A stretch of 40,602 nt of DNA from Chara braunii (Eukaryota; Streptophyta; Charophyceae; Charales; Characeae), in NCBI GenBank assembly GCA_003427395.1, contig BFEA01000008.1, positions 43,286-83,887 of the forward strand, in the 5' to 3' direction. The number at the start of each line of letters is the position of its first letter. The stretch's first letter is position 1. The notes beneath the pieces were generated by a model that was not told the origin of the DNA, made no database searches, and worked only from the letters and a program-made list of their open reading frames with translations. Positions 29,341-39,138 of this stretch are shown here, piece by piece. A program made the position numbers and the translations under genes.

Positions 29341-30540
29341 AAGGTGTACCAGGTCATTAAAGGGGGAGCTATTTGGACCACAAGGGGAACGGGTGAACTG
29401 GAACTCACCAGGAGGGATGCGGCGAGCCATTATCATGCTCAACGGGCTAGAAATAACAGCCATAGAAGCCGAACCGGTTGGCGAGATCATCTGGGATCAA
29501 CGCCAGGGGCGCGGGCCGCAGGTCAATTTTATTTTGGAAAAGGACGGACGTGATAGGGTGAACGCGACTACTCGGCTAGGGACGGCTAGGAGAAGGATTA
29601 ACCGTGACACTGTGATTGAGGAGGTTGCTGGAAGTTCGAAACCCCAGGCAGAGCCTGAGGCCGAGGAACCGGAAAAGGTCTATGGGAAACCTAGGGAAGA
29701 GGAGCCTACTGACAAAGTTACTGCTGCCAATAAGAAGTTTAGGTACCAAATCCCGATCTTATCCTTGCTAGAAATTGACGACACCATTAGCAAGTTACTA
29801 GGAACCATGGTGTCGATGTCTTTTCAGACTATGCTGCAGGCTAGCCCTAGGTTGCTCAAAGGGCTTAGACAATTGTTGACCCGGCGCCGAATAGAAATAG
29901 GCGACAACCCCGAATTACCAGAAGGGGAGAGGGAGGAGGAAGTTCCGCAAGAAGTGGCTAACCTGCAGAGGAGTCGCGGGGACTTGGAGGATCTCGAGAA
30001 GGCCTTTGCAGACATTCGTTTGAGCTTGCCCGACCGAGAGGGCGGCGAAGTCATGAGATCGCCACCCGGGACGAGGCTTAGCTTTCATGCGCTACCCGTA
30101 GGGAAATTGAAAATTCAGATCGGGAGTCATCACACCGACGCATTAGTAGACGGGGGAGCAGAAATCACTCTCATAAGGAGAGATTTCGCAACAATCACGG
30201 GATGTACGGTAAACAAGGAAGTAACAGGGAGCATCCAGGGAGCTGGCGGGGAAATCCCGTGCGCTGGGTGCATCACGAAGTGTGCTGTAAAGGCAGGGGT
30301 CAAGGAATCGATCTGGTCGTTTCAGCGGATGACTGTAATGGAGGAAATGGACCACGATATAATCCTCAAGAGACCATGGTGCACGAACGTAGAGATGATA
30401 AGCATGCACTTGCACGATGGCTCGTACATGGTAGACATAGAGCACCCTGTGACCGGCCGGGGAGAGCTCCTCCGACTCCTTGGAAGGGGAGGAGACCCCC
30501 CGAGGGGGAAATTGGCAACATGGTCGCCGTCATTCGAGGA
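29341..30540 (+). CDS. Element B connector domain and retropepsin-like protease (DGG)
   Basis: Part of the 1290-codon open frame 28613-32485. FRYQIPILSLLEIDDTISKLL, then SPRLLKGLRQLLTRR, resembles the gag-protease connector (DUF4100-type) I know from fungal gypsy elements. The aspartic protease follows: TDALVDGGAEITLI has its catalytic Asp at 30149-30151, in a D-G-G context rather than D-S/T-G. D-G-G occurs in some plant gypsy proteases, so it need not be inactivating. The downstream HDIILKRPW matches the flap-to-C-terminal I-L-G-R-P-W motif, with Lys for Gly. The protease would cleave Gag-Pol inside the particle. Confidence 0.65.
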
Positions 30541-31179
30541 TAGCACGAGAAAAGGGGCTTTCGCACGGATGGAGGGTATGAGAGAAAGGGTAGAAATCAT
30601 GATTGAGGAAGCGTTCAACAAGAAGGAGTGGATCAAGATGGGCCTGCCCCAGAAGAAGAGGAGGCAGGAGGACGAAGTCCTAGGTGTTATGGTAGTAGAA
30701 AAAGTGTCAGAGGTCGAACTTGGTGCTAGTCTGCCCAAACGGAAAAAAGTGCGCCTAGACATGCCGGAAATCGCACTCGAGATCCCCGATCTATTGCAAC
30801 TCATCAAGGCCCTCAGATACCACAAGGTAGGGGTGGATTCGACAGCCTTGGCCAAGTTCGAAAGAGAGGTGCAAAAGGGATATTGCCTGAATGGGAAATT
30901 AGTATTCAACCACGAGTTTAGAGGCGACGGGGGCAATTCCGGCTGTTCATTTTTTAGGAGAAAGATCCCGGAAGGAAGTGTTCGAAAGTACAAGCCGGCA
31001 GGGAAGAAAGCAAAACCGGTCTCGATCCTGCTAGAGACATCAAAGGAAGAGGCTATGGAGAAGGAGGAAGAGGTCCTTCGAGTGATCCGAGAAAGAAGGG
31101 CGACGAAGGGACATCGGATACCAGATGAGGTAGCGGACACAATGAAGATAGGAATAGACGAGTTTTTAACGGAAGAAGA

Positions 31180-32619
31180 AAACCGCCTGATCAAAAGGAC
31201 CTGCCAGGAATTTCATCTGGCGTTTACCTTTAGTGATCACCAGAAGGGACGACTGGATGCGAAGTTGATCCCTCCGGTCGGAATCCACACTGTAGAACAT
31301 GAGTGTTGGAATGACAAGGGGTCATCCTATGAATTTGGGATAGCGGGAGAGGTAACGGGCCTCCTCCGAGCGAAGATGAACTCCTTCGTTGCGGAGCCTA
31401 CGACATCGCCATACGCAAATCGGTGGTTCGTCTTTCGAAAGCCTAACAAGACACTAAGGTGGATTCAGGACCTGCAGAAGTATAATGCGGTAACCATCCG
31501 GGATGTTTACTCGCTACCTCTGGCTGACTTATTAGCAGAATTGCATGCCGGTCGGAGCATTTACTCCTTGATAGATCTGTACTCAGGGTACGACCAGCTT
31601 CTACTGGATGTTCGGGACAGGCCATACACCGCTATGCACACCCCCGTGGGCCAGCTACAGATGCAGGTGACACCTATGGGATTCACAAACGCGGTGGCCG
31701 AAGCGCAACGCAGGATGCTCGCCGTGGCCGGGCACATGCTCCCAGAAAAATGTGAACCTTACAATCCGATCAAAGGCGCGCAGGAAAAGGATGAGACGGA
31801 AGTCCAGCCAGGGATCCGACGTTTTGTGTGGGACCACCTGCAGGACATCAAGGACTTACTCCGCCGGTTCCTAGTATACAATATTACGGCTAGTGGACCA
31901 AAGAGTATCCTAGCAGTACCGGAGGTGATTATACTAGGATTTCGTTGCGGTGCTTACGGCAGGAAGCCGGATCCAGCAAAGACCGACAAGATATCACAGT
32001 GGTCGACGCCACTACGCACGACGACGGAGGTAAGGGCATTCCTAGGCGTGGTCGGCTTTTGGAGGATCTTTATTAAGAACTTTGCCAAGATCGCTGAGCC
32101 TATCCGGGCTATGATCAGGGAAGAAGAAACCATGGATTGGACGAAGGAGCGGGAAGGAGTTATCCAAAGACTCAAGGACATATTGACATCTGAGACAGTC
32201 GCTCTGTCCACGCCTTGTTTTAATGACGAAGTGGGACGACCCTTCATCCTAGAGACGGATGGAGGACCTTTGGTCGTAGGAGGTGTGTTGATCCAAAGGG
32301 ATGAAGGAGGAAAAGAGAGGCCGATTAGGTTCGAAAGTAGAACCTTGAACTCCGCAGAACGGCGGTACTCACAATTCAAGAAGGAAGTCCTAGCCATCCT
32401 GCATTGCCTTAAGACCTTTCAGGCCTACATATTTGGGAGGCGGTTCATTTTAAGGATCCACCCGACGAATGTTGCAGGGCCCTAAAGAATTACAGGCCTA
32501 TAGATCCGACGGTAGGGAGATGGGTAGGATTCATCTGGCAGTTCGATTACAAGATCGAACGGATTGCTGGAATCCGCAACAAGGCAGATAGGCTGAGTCG
32601 GTTTGCATCACTCCCGTAG
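31180..32619 (+). pseudogene. Element B reverse transcriptase-RNase H, YxDD missing
   Basis: RT landmarks: LTEEENRLIK, PPVGIHTVEHECW, SFVAEPTTSPYANRW, LRWIQDLQKYNAVT, then SLIDLYSGYDQ with the first catalytic Asp (31574-31576). The second motif should read PY-x-DD-x-PIKG. Here it reads CEPYNPIKG (31751-31774), so both Asp are absent. It continues RRFVWDHLQDIKDLLRR, TTTEVRAFLGVVGFWRIFI, then RNase H: FILETDGG (Asp), RYSQFKKEVLAIL (Glu) and RIHPTNVAG, where His replaces the usual Asp (32459-32461). A frameshift at about 32480 moves the end (GRWVGFIWQFDYKIERIAG, NKADRLSR) to another frame, closing at TAG 32617-32619. Clearly gypsy RT-RH, but catalytically dead as read. Confidence 0.85.
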
Positions 32620-32621
32620 GG

Positions 32622-34309
32622 ATGGAGGATGCAGAGCCCATAGACGCCTTCCTCGAATACGAAGGAGGAACTCTTGCGGTGGACAACGAAATGATGAGCG
32701 GAGAATGCACATCGGGAGAACTACTGATCCAGACCTTGGAGAAAGGGGCACCTGCCGTAGTAGCAGAACTTAGAGAAGGACCAGTTACCACTCGAGGACG
32801 CAGAGAAGAAAATGACTCATGGGGAGCGATAGTAGGACCGAAAGAGGAACTGATAGCAATGGCGGTCGAAGGGGGCCGGAAGGCAGTGATGGGCTTAGTG
32901 GAATCTTGGGAAAGGAAAGAGTTGCAATGGATGGTAAATCAGATGCAGGAAGGAAAGGATGGGGGCAAAAAAGAAGAGGAGTTTTTCTATGTCCAATTAT
33001 ACGAAGGGCTCTTTCGGGAGATCGGGTTGTTGTTGGTAAGAAATAAACAACCTACGGAAGTCAGTATTAGGGCAAGAGAAGAAGCCGAAAGGTACGTCCT
33101 AAGGGGCGGGCATTTGTTCCGGAGGGAGGAAGGTGCTATGCCCAGAAGGGTTGTGTGCGGAAGGTTTAGGCAAGTAAACGTTATCCAGACAATGCATGAC
33201 GGGTTAGCTGGAGGTCATCGGTCTTCCAAAGGAACACTTGCAAAGATAACGCCGCTCTATTATTGGCCAGGCATGACAGGCATGGTCGCCATATACTGCT
33301 AGACTTGCCTCATTTGCCAAGAACGAAACTCGGTACGAGTCTTCGAGCCGCTTAGACCAACGCGGGTGCTAGGGACGGGACATCTGGTCCACCTCGACCT
33401 TGCGGTCATGCTTGTATCAACGGATGGGTACAGGTATATCCTGGATGCGCAAGACAACTTGAGTGGGTTCGTGGAGGCAGTCGCCCTCAAGAAAAAGACA
33501 GGGAGGAGTGTAGCGGACTGGATAGAAGACTTCTACTTAAGGCACCCGTTCGTCAGGAGGTTTATAGCAGACAATGGGACGAAATTTGTGAACCCAGAAA
33601 TATTGGGGATGCTTAAGAGACTCTGCGTACCGATCAAAATTATCGAGCCGTATCACCCTGAGGCCAATGCACCGGTGGAAAGGGGGCACCGAACCTTGAA
33701 GAACACGATTGAAAAGCTCGCAGCAGACCATCTGGGGAACTGACCGAGGTATCTTGAGCGGGCTATCTTTGCAGAGAATATGACTCCTAAAAGAACAACA
33801 GGATGTATCCGACAGAGCTTTGGTACGGAAGAGAGATCGACTTTCCTGTGGAAGCCTTGGTACCTACCTGGGATAGATTAGATGATGATCCGCAAATGAC
33901 CACTGAAGAGTTAATCCAGGCAAGATGTCAACAGATCCTTAAGAATGAGGAGGTTATGGAAGACATCGCCAGCCGGATGCTGGACAACAGAATGAGGGAC
34001 AAAGCAAGATGGGACCAGGTTAAAAATGTCAGAAAGGAGCTACTTCAGGTGGGGGAGATGGTACTGCTAAGGAACTCGGCACTAGAAAGTACTCGATCGG
34101 GACAGTTGGGAAGGAGGTTCAAAGGCCCCTACCGGGTCGCCAAGCGGGTGGGACTGAACACCTTCGAACTGGAAGATTTGGATGGAACTGGATTGAAAGG
34201 GTCCTTCCCGAGGCAACGACTGGTCAGGTTTGTAAGTCGGGACCCAGTGGAACAATGGCTTCAGGAGGCCGAAGATAAGGAAACAGAAGAGCCACAAGCT
34301 AAAGACTAA
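32622..34309 (+). pseudogene. Element B integrase (zinc, DDE core, GPY/F), three breaks
   Basis: The zinc region reads MHDGLAGGH..., YYWPGM, then an in-frame TAG (33300-33302) just before TCLICQE. The core continues in the same frame: GHLVHLDLAV (first Asp), FIADNGTKFV (second Asp) and NAPVERGHRTLKN (catalytic Glu). HLGN is followed by TGA (33741-33743), where a Trp (GNWPRY) is normal. A frameshift near 33800 leads to YPTELWYGREIDFPVEAL. The C-terminus has VGEMVLLRN and RRFKGPYRVAKRVGLNTFEL, a good GPY/F module, ending at TAA-free sequence EEPQAKD then stop 34307-34309. The residues needed for strand transfer are intact; expression is not. Confidence 0.88.
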
Positions 34310-34679
34310 CTACAGCCTTGCCCACACTATGGTTTGTCTCTGACCATGTTCGTGGGACTGTCATTTTTTTTTGGGACTGATGTTTTGGCTTGGATTGACT
34401 GAGGTTGAAAGGTAGCATGACTTGGGGGTTGCAATATCTGGCTTGTGTGACAACGGGAAGGGATGTTTGGGGCATTGTACTATACTTTTTGACGGGAAAA
34501 ATATGGGGTCATCACAAACGAAGCATTCGCATGTATAAAGAGGGCGTGATGCGAGGGATACTGGGTGCATTTTGGGAACGTCTACCGGCCTAAGGGGGGG
34601 GGAGGCGTAAGTGTATGAGGGATATTGCGGGTGTTGTTTTGTTATACAGGGCTTAGGAGTAAAACAAGAAAAGATAAAA
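34310..34679 (+). promoter_or_regulatory. Spacer with TATA-like box and acceptor before accessory ORF
   Basis: TATAAAG at 34534-34540 (CGCATGTATAAAGAGGG). About 110 bp later, GTTGTTTTGTTATACAG ends at 34649, a pyrimidine-rich 3' splice-site-like sequence. The accessory ORF ATG is 30 bases after that AG. Either signal could give the ORF its own mRNA. Confidence 0.35.
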
Positions 34680-35564
34680 ATGGAATTCGGCAACGAGAAC
34701 GACAACGGGGCAATCAACAGGCCTACCGGAGGGGAAGAAGCTGGACCAAGCCAAGGGAGGAGGACATCGAAGAGAAAATTGTACATGGGGCGCATGGGCG
34801 GGCCAGTGGTAGGCAGGGGTGGAAGAAAATGTTTGTGTAGGAAACCCTCACCCCTCCGCAAGGGAGATGATATAAAAATATCATCTAACAGTGAGGGCGA
34901 AAAGAGAAGGGTAAATGTGGAAGAAGGAGGAAACACTGAAATGGGAGATAAGGCTCGGGTCTCTAACGAGAAAGCGGCCAATAGGGGCGAACGACGTGAG
35001 ACTTGGCATGGGGAAAGCGACGGGGGACAAGGTATGCGTGACGAACGTGAGGAGGACGAGGAGAAAAGGGAGAGCCCGCTTGAAGGACGAAGCGGTCACG
35101 GCAGTTGCGAGGGGTATTGGACAGGGACAGAGATCCCTTTTACCTACGATCCAAAGAACCTTGCTGGTGGGTATAGCCCCATACAGACTGAAGACGAGGG
35201 GGACGAGGAGGAGGATGTGCGAGAAGTTATAGAAATCACCAGCGGGGATGAGAGGGATGGAATCTCAAGGCCTAGGGAAGAGGGGCGGCCTCCGATGCAC
35301 CAGCCAGGCGATGGGGCTTTCAGATGCGAGGACGAGTTCGGGCCAACGCCCAGTCACTGGTTTCAGCAATGGACCAATGTAATCTGGCACGAATGGATTA
35401 TCAAGACTCGGACACTCGCAAGAGCATCGGTGGAAGCCACACCAATGAATTTTTTCAACGAGGCTGAGTTGCATAAAATTGTAAGGATGAAAAGAGAGAT
35501 CGAGACTTACGGCCTGGGGGTTAGGAAGCCTGCCGAGGAACGAAGTGGACAAGGAACTAGGTGA
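34680..35564 (+). CDS. Element B accessory protein, basic/acidic, SIM-like motif
   Basis: A 294-codon intact frame from MEFGNEND to TGA. N-terminal ~70 residues are basic and Arg/Gly/Lys-rich (GRRTSKRK, GRGGRKCLCRK), suggesting nuclear or nucleic-acid affinity. A long Glu/Asp-rich middle contains EVIEITSGDE, a hydrophobic core flanked by acids like a SUMO-interacting motif. The C-terminal ~70 residues are more ordered: PSHWFQQWTNVIWHEWI and FFNEAELHKIVRMKREIE. No known family. It lies 3' of integrase, where some gypsy elements hold env-like ORFs, but there is no signal peptide or membrane segment. The end overlaps a splice donor (35561), so splicing would replace the stop. Confidence 0.6.
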   Translation: MEFGNENDNGAINRPTGGEEAGPSQGRRTSKRKLYMGRMGGPVVGRGGRKCLCRKPSPLRKGDDIKISSNSEGEKRRVNVEEGGNTEMGDKARVSNEKAANRGERRETWHGESDGGQGMRDEREEDEEKRESPLEGRSGHGSCEGYWTGTEIPFTYDPKNLAGGYSPIQTEDEGDEEEDVREVIEITSGDERDGISRPREEGRPPMHQPGDGAFRCEDEFGPTPSHWFQQWTNVIWHEWIIKTRTLARASVEATPMNFFNEAELHKIVRMKREIETYGLGVRKPAEERSGQGTR

Positions 35565-35638
35565 GACGAGGCGCAAGGCAGTAATAGGAACTAGGTGTTG
35601 GCTTAGCATTGAAAATGATCGTTGCTTTCTGTCTGCAG
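35561..35638 (+). other. Candidate 78-bp intron at the end of the accessory ORF
   Basis: Donor AACTAG|GTGAGA and acceptor TTTCTGTCTGCAG|AG, with branch-like GGCTTAGCAT about 30 nt upstream. Splicing would remove the TGA and add about 20 residues before another stop near 35697. The site scores look good by eye; there is no transcript evidence. Confidence 0.4.
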
Positions 35639-35699
35639 AGATATGAGAATGACGAGAACGTGTATAATATGGGCAAGCTTGCTAAGGAGGAAGTGAAAA

Positions 35700-36291
35700 G
35701 AGGGCGAGCTAAGGCTGTGTCACGCTAAAGTAAAAAATAGTTGTTGAGGCTACTTTTGGATGAGCTACCTTGGGTACCTAAGACAAAGACATGGGAATTG
35801 GGATAAGACCAATTGGGAGAGGGCGTATTGTGAATTTTGGATGGAACAAAGATTATGCTTTTGAGAGAGGAAAACCTTGAGTACGGATTGACGAGCAAAC
35901 CATGGCATTGAATGACTGGTCGAGTACAAGAGAGGTTAGGGAACCTATGGGTTAAGGGGCGTGAAGAACACTCCTTCCCTAGGAGCCTAATCCAACTGAG
36001 TCATGAATAAGACTGAGAATAACCGTTACCTGAGAGATCAGGAAGAGTGAAAATGGAAGGGGCACTTTTGTCTTTTGTTATGGATGAACGGCCGGGTGGG
36101 CTAGTGCTGCTTGGGGTCGCGAGCCCCAACTCGAGTGCTAGACGCTAAGTCGATTGTACAGAATGGATGGTACATTACTGTGAGAAATGGAAGGAAGAGA
36201 ACAACACGCAAAAGATGAGATGGCCACCTTTTAACCTCCAAGACAAAAATGAGATCCGTAACCTCGAGGCCCACACCCTCGGGCACTAACA
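35700..36291. other. 3' region of element B without recognised content
   Basis: No open frame of substance and no motif. It begins a ~2.7-kb stretch of degenerate short-period repeats between the accessory ORF and the methyltransferase relic. Confidence 0.5.
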
Positions 36292-36410
36292 TTGAGAATG
36301 GAAAAGAATGACCCTAACCAGGCTGTTCGACTTGAGAATGGAAAAGAATGGCCCTAACCAGGCTGTTCGACTTGAGAATGGATAAGAACGACCCTAACCA
36401 AGTTGTTCGA
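36292..36410. repeat. 40-bp tandem repeat (3 units)
   Basis: Units start at 36292, 36332 and 36372: TTGAGAATGGAAAAGAATGA then CCCTAACCAGGCTGTTCGAC. Followed by a shorter TTGATTGAGAAAGG repeat at about 36478-36520. Confidence 0.9.
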
Positions 36411-36544
36411 GAATGACCCCTGACGAGGGTCATTCCTTTTGAAATAGGCACTGAGGTCCCCTGCATGTTGGATTAAGAAAGATTGATTGAGAAAGGTTGA
36501 TTGAGAAAGGCTGATTGAGAATGTGCTGGAATAAGAGCGATGGG

Positions 36545-36670
36545 AAAGGCCGGTGGGACGGTCATTGAAATAGCCAATGGGATGAGAGAAATGAAAAAGG
36601 CCGGTGGGTCGGTCGTTGAAATAGCTAATGAGTTGAATGGAGGAAATGGAAAAGGCTGGTGGGTCGACCA
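36545..36670. repeat. ~53-bp degenerate tandem repeat
   Basis: AAAGGCCGGTGGG at 36545, 36597 and 36651, with GTC.TTGAAATAGC.AATG between. Similar loose repetition (GGAAATAGCATTGGA, AGACC.GCCATG) continues to about 37030. Confidence 0.8.
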
Positions 36671-37030
36671 CATAAAATTGCCAAGGGGGCGGAAGGAAAA
36701 TGCGAAAGAGAAGGAAAAGATAAAAAAGGCGGAGCCTTATAGTCGAGAAGGGCAGGGACCGTTGGGACGGTCACAAAAATTGGGTGTTGAGGAATGAGAA
36801 AATTGAGGATTGAGTGAGCAGAAGGGTTAGTCTTGAGAATGACTATTGAGAGAATGACCGCCAGACCGGCCATGGGGATGGCCTTGTTGATAGGAGGCTG
36901 TCAGACCAGCCATGAGAATCAGCCTTGGAAATAGCATTGGATTGAATGATTGAGGATTGAGTATTGCATTGCATAGGCAGGGGACCCTAGGCAACTTGAA
37001 ATGGACTTGGAAATAGCATTGAAATGGATT

Positions 37031-37961
37031 TTCTCTTTTCCTAGTCTTTGGCCTCAACAGAAGGGGGATACCGGTGCTCGCACCGCGACCCCAAGACCTA
37101 TATCCCTGTAAGGGAAAAAAGTCTCAGCGCGATCTGTTCCTCTTGTAAGGGGATGAAGGTTAAAGGACCAAGGCACCTACCACTTGGATCGGTGCGAGAC
37201 GTCCGGAACCGACCCCGAAAACGAACTCTAGTCAGGAAGTTCAAATTGCGCCCCGTGTTGAACGCCTAAACGTCAAAGGGTGAGGGAACCAAATGGGCGA
37301 GAGAGCTATTCTTTTTTTTCTAGTCTTTTTTGTTCTCCCCAACCACATGCCATGTCGTTGAGGGACGGCATGGACACTTGGAATGGACCACGGTGGCTCG
37401 CGTTAAGTTGAGCAACACTGTCCAGAAGGGAGGAGTTGGGCGTGGTACCGGGTGGAAGCCACAACTACCACGGGGCGAGTGACACCGCCCCGCCGGAGCA
37501 TTACAACCGCTTCGGGACTAATTGCGAGGTCTTCGTAACTGCACTCGTGGACTAATTGAGAGCCCCAACTCTCTTGAAAGGAAGAGGCCGGATCCAAGAA
37601 AACACCATCCGGGAGGAACGATTCCCGAGAAAGCCCTTGCGGCAAGAAGGGGTCCTGGGAGGTTTTGGACTGGACCTGCCTGCCAGATATGAGGAGGTAC
37701 CTCAGTGATGACGCCCGTCTCGTAAGCGGCAAAAGGTCGGACGGGGTAGGGGATGAGGTGTGTTATCAGCAGGGGGAGGACTGATCACCCTTCCTTTTTG
37801 GGGCTGATGGGCCGGCATCCGCCTACTCGTTGGTGGGCCAAGGTCTGCGTACCTCCGAGTGAGAACCAGTCGTGTGATGGGGACATCGCATTTTAAGTGG
37901 GGGGAAGGTGTGCTATCTACCAAAGAAAAAGCGTGCAAAAGAGAAGGGTACCATGAGCGTA
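37031..37961. other. Unassigned sequence in element B 3' region
   Basis: Small open frames on both strands (37048-37269 plus; 37403-37732 minus), none recognised. The plus one has a C-S-S-C pair and a basic tail but no diagnosable finger. It lies where the N-terminal half of the methyltransferase might be expected; no motif I (FDGIATG-like) was found. Confidence 0.35.
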
Positions 37962-38215
37962 AGAATGAATGAGTAATCGACTTTGCGCAGGCTTGAGAAA
38001 AAGTCTGGCAAGATGTCCAGAAGAAAAGAATGAATGAGTAATTAACGTTGCATGAGCTTGGGAAAAAAACCTGGCAAGATGTCCAGAAGAGAAGAATGGA
38101 TGAGTAATTGACTTTGCGCAGGCTTGAGAAAAGGCCTAGCAAAATGTCCAGAAGAGAAATGGGTAAGAAATTGACGTTGCATGAGCTTGAGAAAAAGCCT
38201 GGCAAGCGACTTGTG
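37962..38215. repeat. ~65-bp tandem repeat (4 units, then decaying)
   Basis: AATGAGTAAT..AC.TTG, then CGCAGGCTTGAGAAAAAG or GCATGAGCTTGGGAAAAA, then CTGGCAAGATGTCCAGAAGA. Starts near 37971, 38036, 38102 and 38162; degenerate traces reach about 38350. The antisense hydrophobic frame through it is repeat-derived. Confidence 0.88.
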
Positions 38216-38455
38216 TGATTGATTTGGCATAAGCTTGAAAATGGGCCAAGTAAGACGTCTGAAAAAAAAAAGACTCGTATGATGGACTATGTATGGATCT
38301 GAGAGAAAGACTGGCAGGCTGGGAAACAGATGAGTATTTGGAAACAGGTCTGACAAGGTGCCTGAAAGAGAGATGCACAAGGGATGAACTGGGCAGCATG
38401 CATGAAAAAAAGTTAAAAATAAGCAAGGAACAAGAAAGGACAAAGAGTGATATGA

Positions 38456-39138
38456 ATGCAAAATTGGCAGGACCTGAGGAGAGTCGGGCGAAAGGACCCG
38501 GGGGAGATGCATGTGGATTTGGCAAGGCCTGAACATCGGGGAATGGTAAAGGGAAAACATGGATTGCACGGGCCGAAAAGTATATTATTTTTTATAAGAG
38601 TAATGAATGAGGCTAGACCAAAATGGTTTCTGCTCGAGAATGCTTCCTCGATGAAATGGGAAGACAGATTAGAGATTACGAAGCACTTAAGGGGAGTTGT
38701 GCCTGGGCTCACCGATTCGAAGTGGGTATCACCACGACAAAGACGACGGTTGTACTGGACGATCATCTCCCTTCCGGAGCAAATGCGTGACATTGAGTCG
38801 CATTCAAAAACTTGCTTACAATTTGTTATTAACAAAGTCAAGGCATAGAATGAGAAAACCGATTGTGTTATGACAACAAATTGTCATCTGGGAATAAAGT
38901 TAGCATACGAGTAGTTAAGTGCATGAAGCAAGGAGAGCTCCGTCTACCCCATGTTACTGAAGTTGAAAGAATTATAGGCCGCCCTGCTAGGTATACAAAA
39001 TTGACTGAAGAGGTAGTTCGCATCTTAATTGAGGGAAATATAAAGAGGCAGAGTTATGATGGAAATGAGCAACCTGGTCTAAGTTGTAGAACCTTCGACT
39101 CCCCCATACCCTCCTCCACCCCAAGGGGCGGAAGCTAA
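38456..39138 (+). pseudogene. DNMT3-like cytosine-5 methyltransferase relic
   Basis: C5-methyltransferases transfer methyl from SAM to cytosine in DNA. The first frame (38456-38848) reads HGPKSILFFIRVMNEARPKW and FLLENASSM (ENV motif, Glu-Asn kept), then LEITKHLRGVVPG, then WVSPRQRRRLYWTI (the R-x-R motif, in DNMT3-like spacing and wording). It ends at TAG 38846-38848. The second frame (38863-39138) continues SIRVVKCMKQGELRLPHVTE, VERIIGRPARYTKLTE (motif IX-like E-R-x-x-G-x-P-x-x-Y-T) and ends at a stop 39136-39138. The catalytic Pro-Cys is not seen: the expected place reads GEMHVDLARPEHRG. The SAM-binding motif I is missing upstream. It is therefore a 5'-truncated, frameshifted copy. It lies on the plus strand about 155 bp before the 3' LTR. 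Confidence 0.75.

Noticed and set aside
30322-31194. 290-codon antisense frame opposite element B pol
   Set aside because: Shadow of the well-supported sense pol frame; Ser-rich and without motifs.
34361-34981. 206-codon antisense frame
   Set aside because: Opposite the spacer and accessory ORF; no recognisable motif.
37702-38569. Hydrophobic antisense frames resembling membrane proteins
   Set aside because: They run through the 65-bp tandem repeat; hydrophobicity repeats with the period.
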